This document shows, one piece after another, positions 6,188 through 6,300 of a DNA stretch of 6,300 bases (the first letter of the stretch is position 1; each line of letters starts with the position of its first letter). Below the pieces are notes generated by a model. It worked only from the letters and a program-made list of their open reading frames with translations, searched no databases and was not told the origin of the DNA. Position numbers and translations under genes: made by a program. Source of the stretch: Gammaproteobacteria bacterium (GTDB taxonomy: Bacteria; Pseudomonadota; Gammaproteobacteria; Thiohalospirales; Thiohalospiraceae); assembly GCA_011322575.1 (NCBI GenBank), contig DRMK01000094.1:1-6300 (forward strand), read 5' to 3'.

Positions 6188-6300
6188 ATGGATGCAGTAG
6201 TCATTGGATCTATTCTCACAGTGGTAGGAGCGGTGATAATAGTCGCTGTGCTGGCGGTCAGGATAACGAAGCTGATCAATACGACCCATTCCAAAGACTG
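6188..6300 (+). CDS. Small single-span membrane protein, 3' end beyond the window
   Basis: An ORF opens with ATG at 6188 and stays open to the window end (37 codons seen). AGAGGGG (6175-6181) lies about six bases upstream as a Shine-Dalgarno. The product starts MDAVVIGSILTVVGAV and continues as one hydrophobic helix to about residue 24, then becomes basic and polar (RITKLINTTHSKD). This predicts one membrane span with a C-terminal tail of unknown length. I do not recognise the family. It does not resemble CcoS, CcoM or FixH as I recall them. Its position 95 bp downstream of ccoP suggests a small accessory or assembly factor of the oxidase, but that is inference from location. Three of its six Ile codons are ATA, unlike ccoN, where ATC predominates. 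Confidence 0.6.
   Translation, partial: MDAVVIGSILTVVGAVIIVAVLAVRITKLINTTHSKD

Overview
The window holds two complete metabolic blocks on the + strand. The first is the distal part of a biotin-synthesis operon: bioF (3' end only), bioH, bioC and bioD. The second is a complete ccoNOQP operon for a cbb3-type cytochrome c oxidase. After it a short membrane-protein gene starts and runs off the right edge. No RNA genes, mobile elements or CRISPR arrays are visible.

Organism: the order bioF-bioH-bioC-bioD, with bioH inside the operon, and the protein signatures (a BioH that lines up with E. coli BioH, and a CcoN whose metal ligands sit at a constant offset of two from the Pseudomonas stutzeri enzyme) point to a gammaproteobacterium with a G+C-rich genome. 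A Chromatiales-like or related sulfur or phototrophic lineage is possible, but that is a guess from general resemblance. The bio block is visibly richer in G+C than the cco block and the spacer between them.

Layout: 1-296 is the C-terminal part of BioF (8-amino-7-oxononanoate synthase). bioH (293-1060), bioC (1053-1952) and bioD (1949-2662) follow with 3-8 nt overlaps, so translation is probably coupled. BioC methylates malonyl-ACP so that it can enter fatty-acid synthesis, BioH removes the methyl group from pimeloyl-ACP methyl ester, BioF makes KAPA from pimeloyl-ACP, and BioD closes the ureido ring to make dethiobiotin.

The spacer 2663-2875 is A+T-rich. It carries a well-formed FNR/ANR-type palindrome (TTGA-N6-TCAA, 2695-2708), promoter-like hexamers and a strong ribosome-binding site before a GTG start. 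This fits the oxygen-limited induction usual for cbb3 oxidases.

ccoN (2876-4291), ccoO (4314-5039), ccoQ (5032-5238) and ccoP (5235-6092) encode the catalytic haem-copper subunit, the mono-haem and di-haem cytochrome c subunits, and the small CcoQ subunit. All expected haem and copper ligands are present. After ccoP comes a perfect GC-rich hairpin without a T-tract (6131-6160), and then a small predicted single-span membrane protein (from 6188, cut by the window end) that I do not recognise.

I found no clear novel system. The best leads are the unidentified small membrane protein downstream of ccoP, the hairpin before it, the FNR-type control region, and a longer than usual linker in CcoO.
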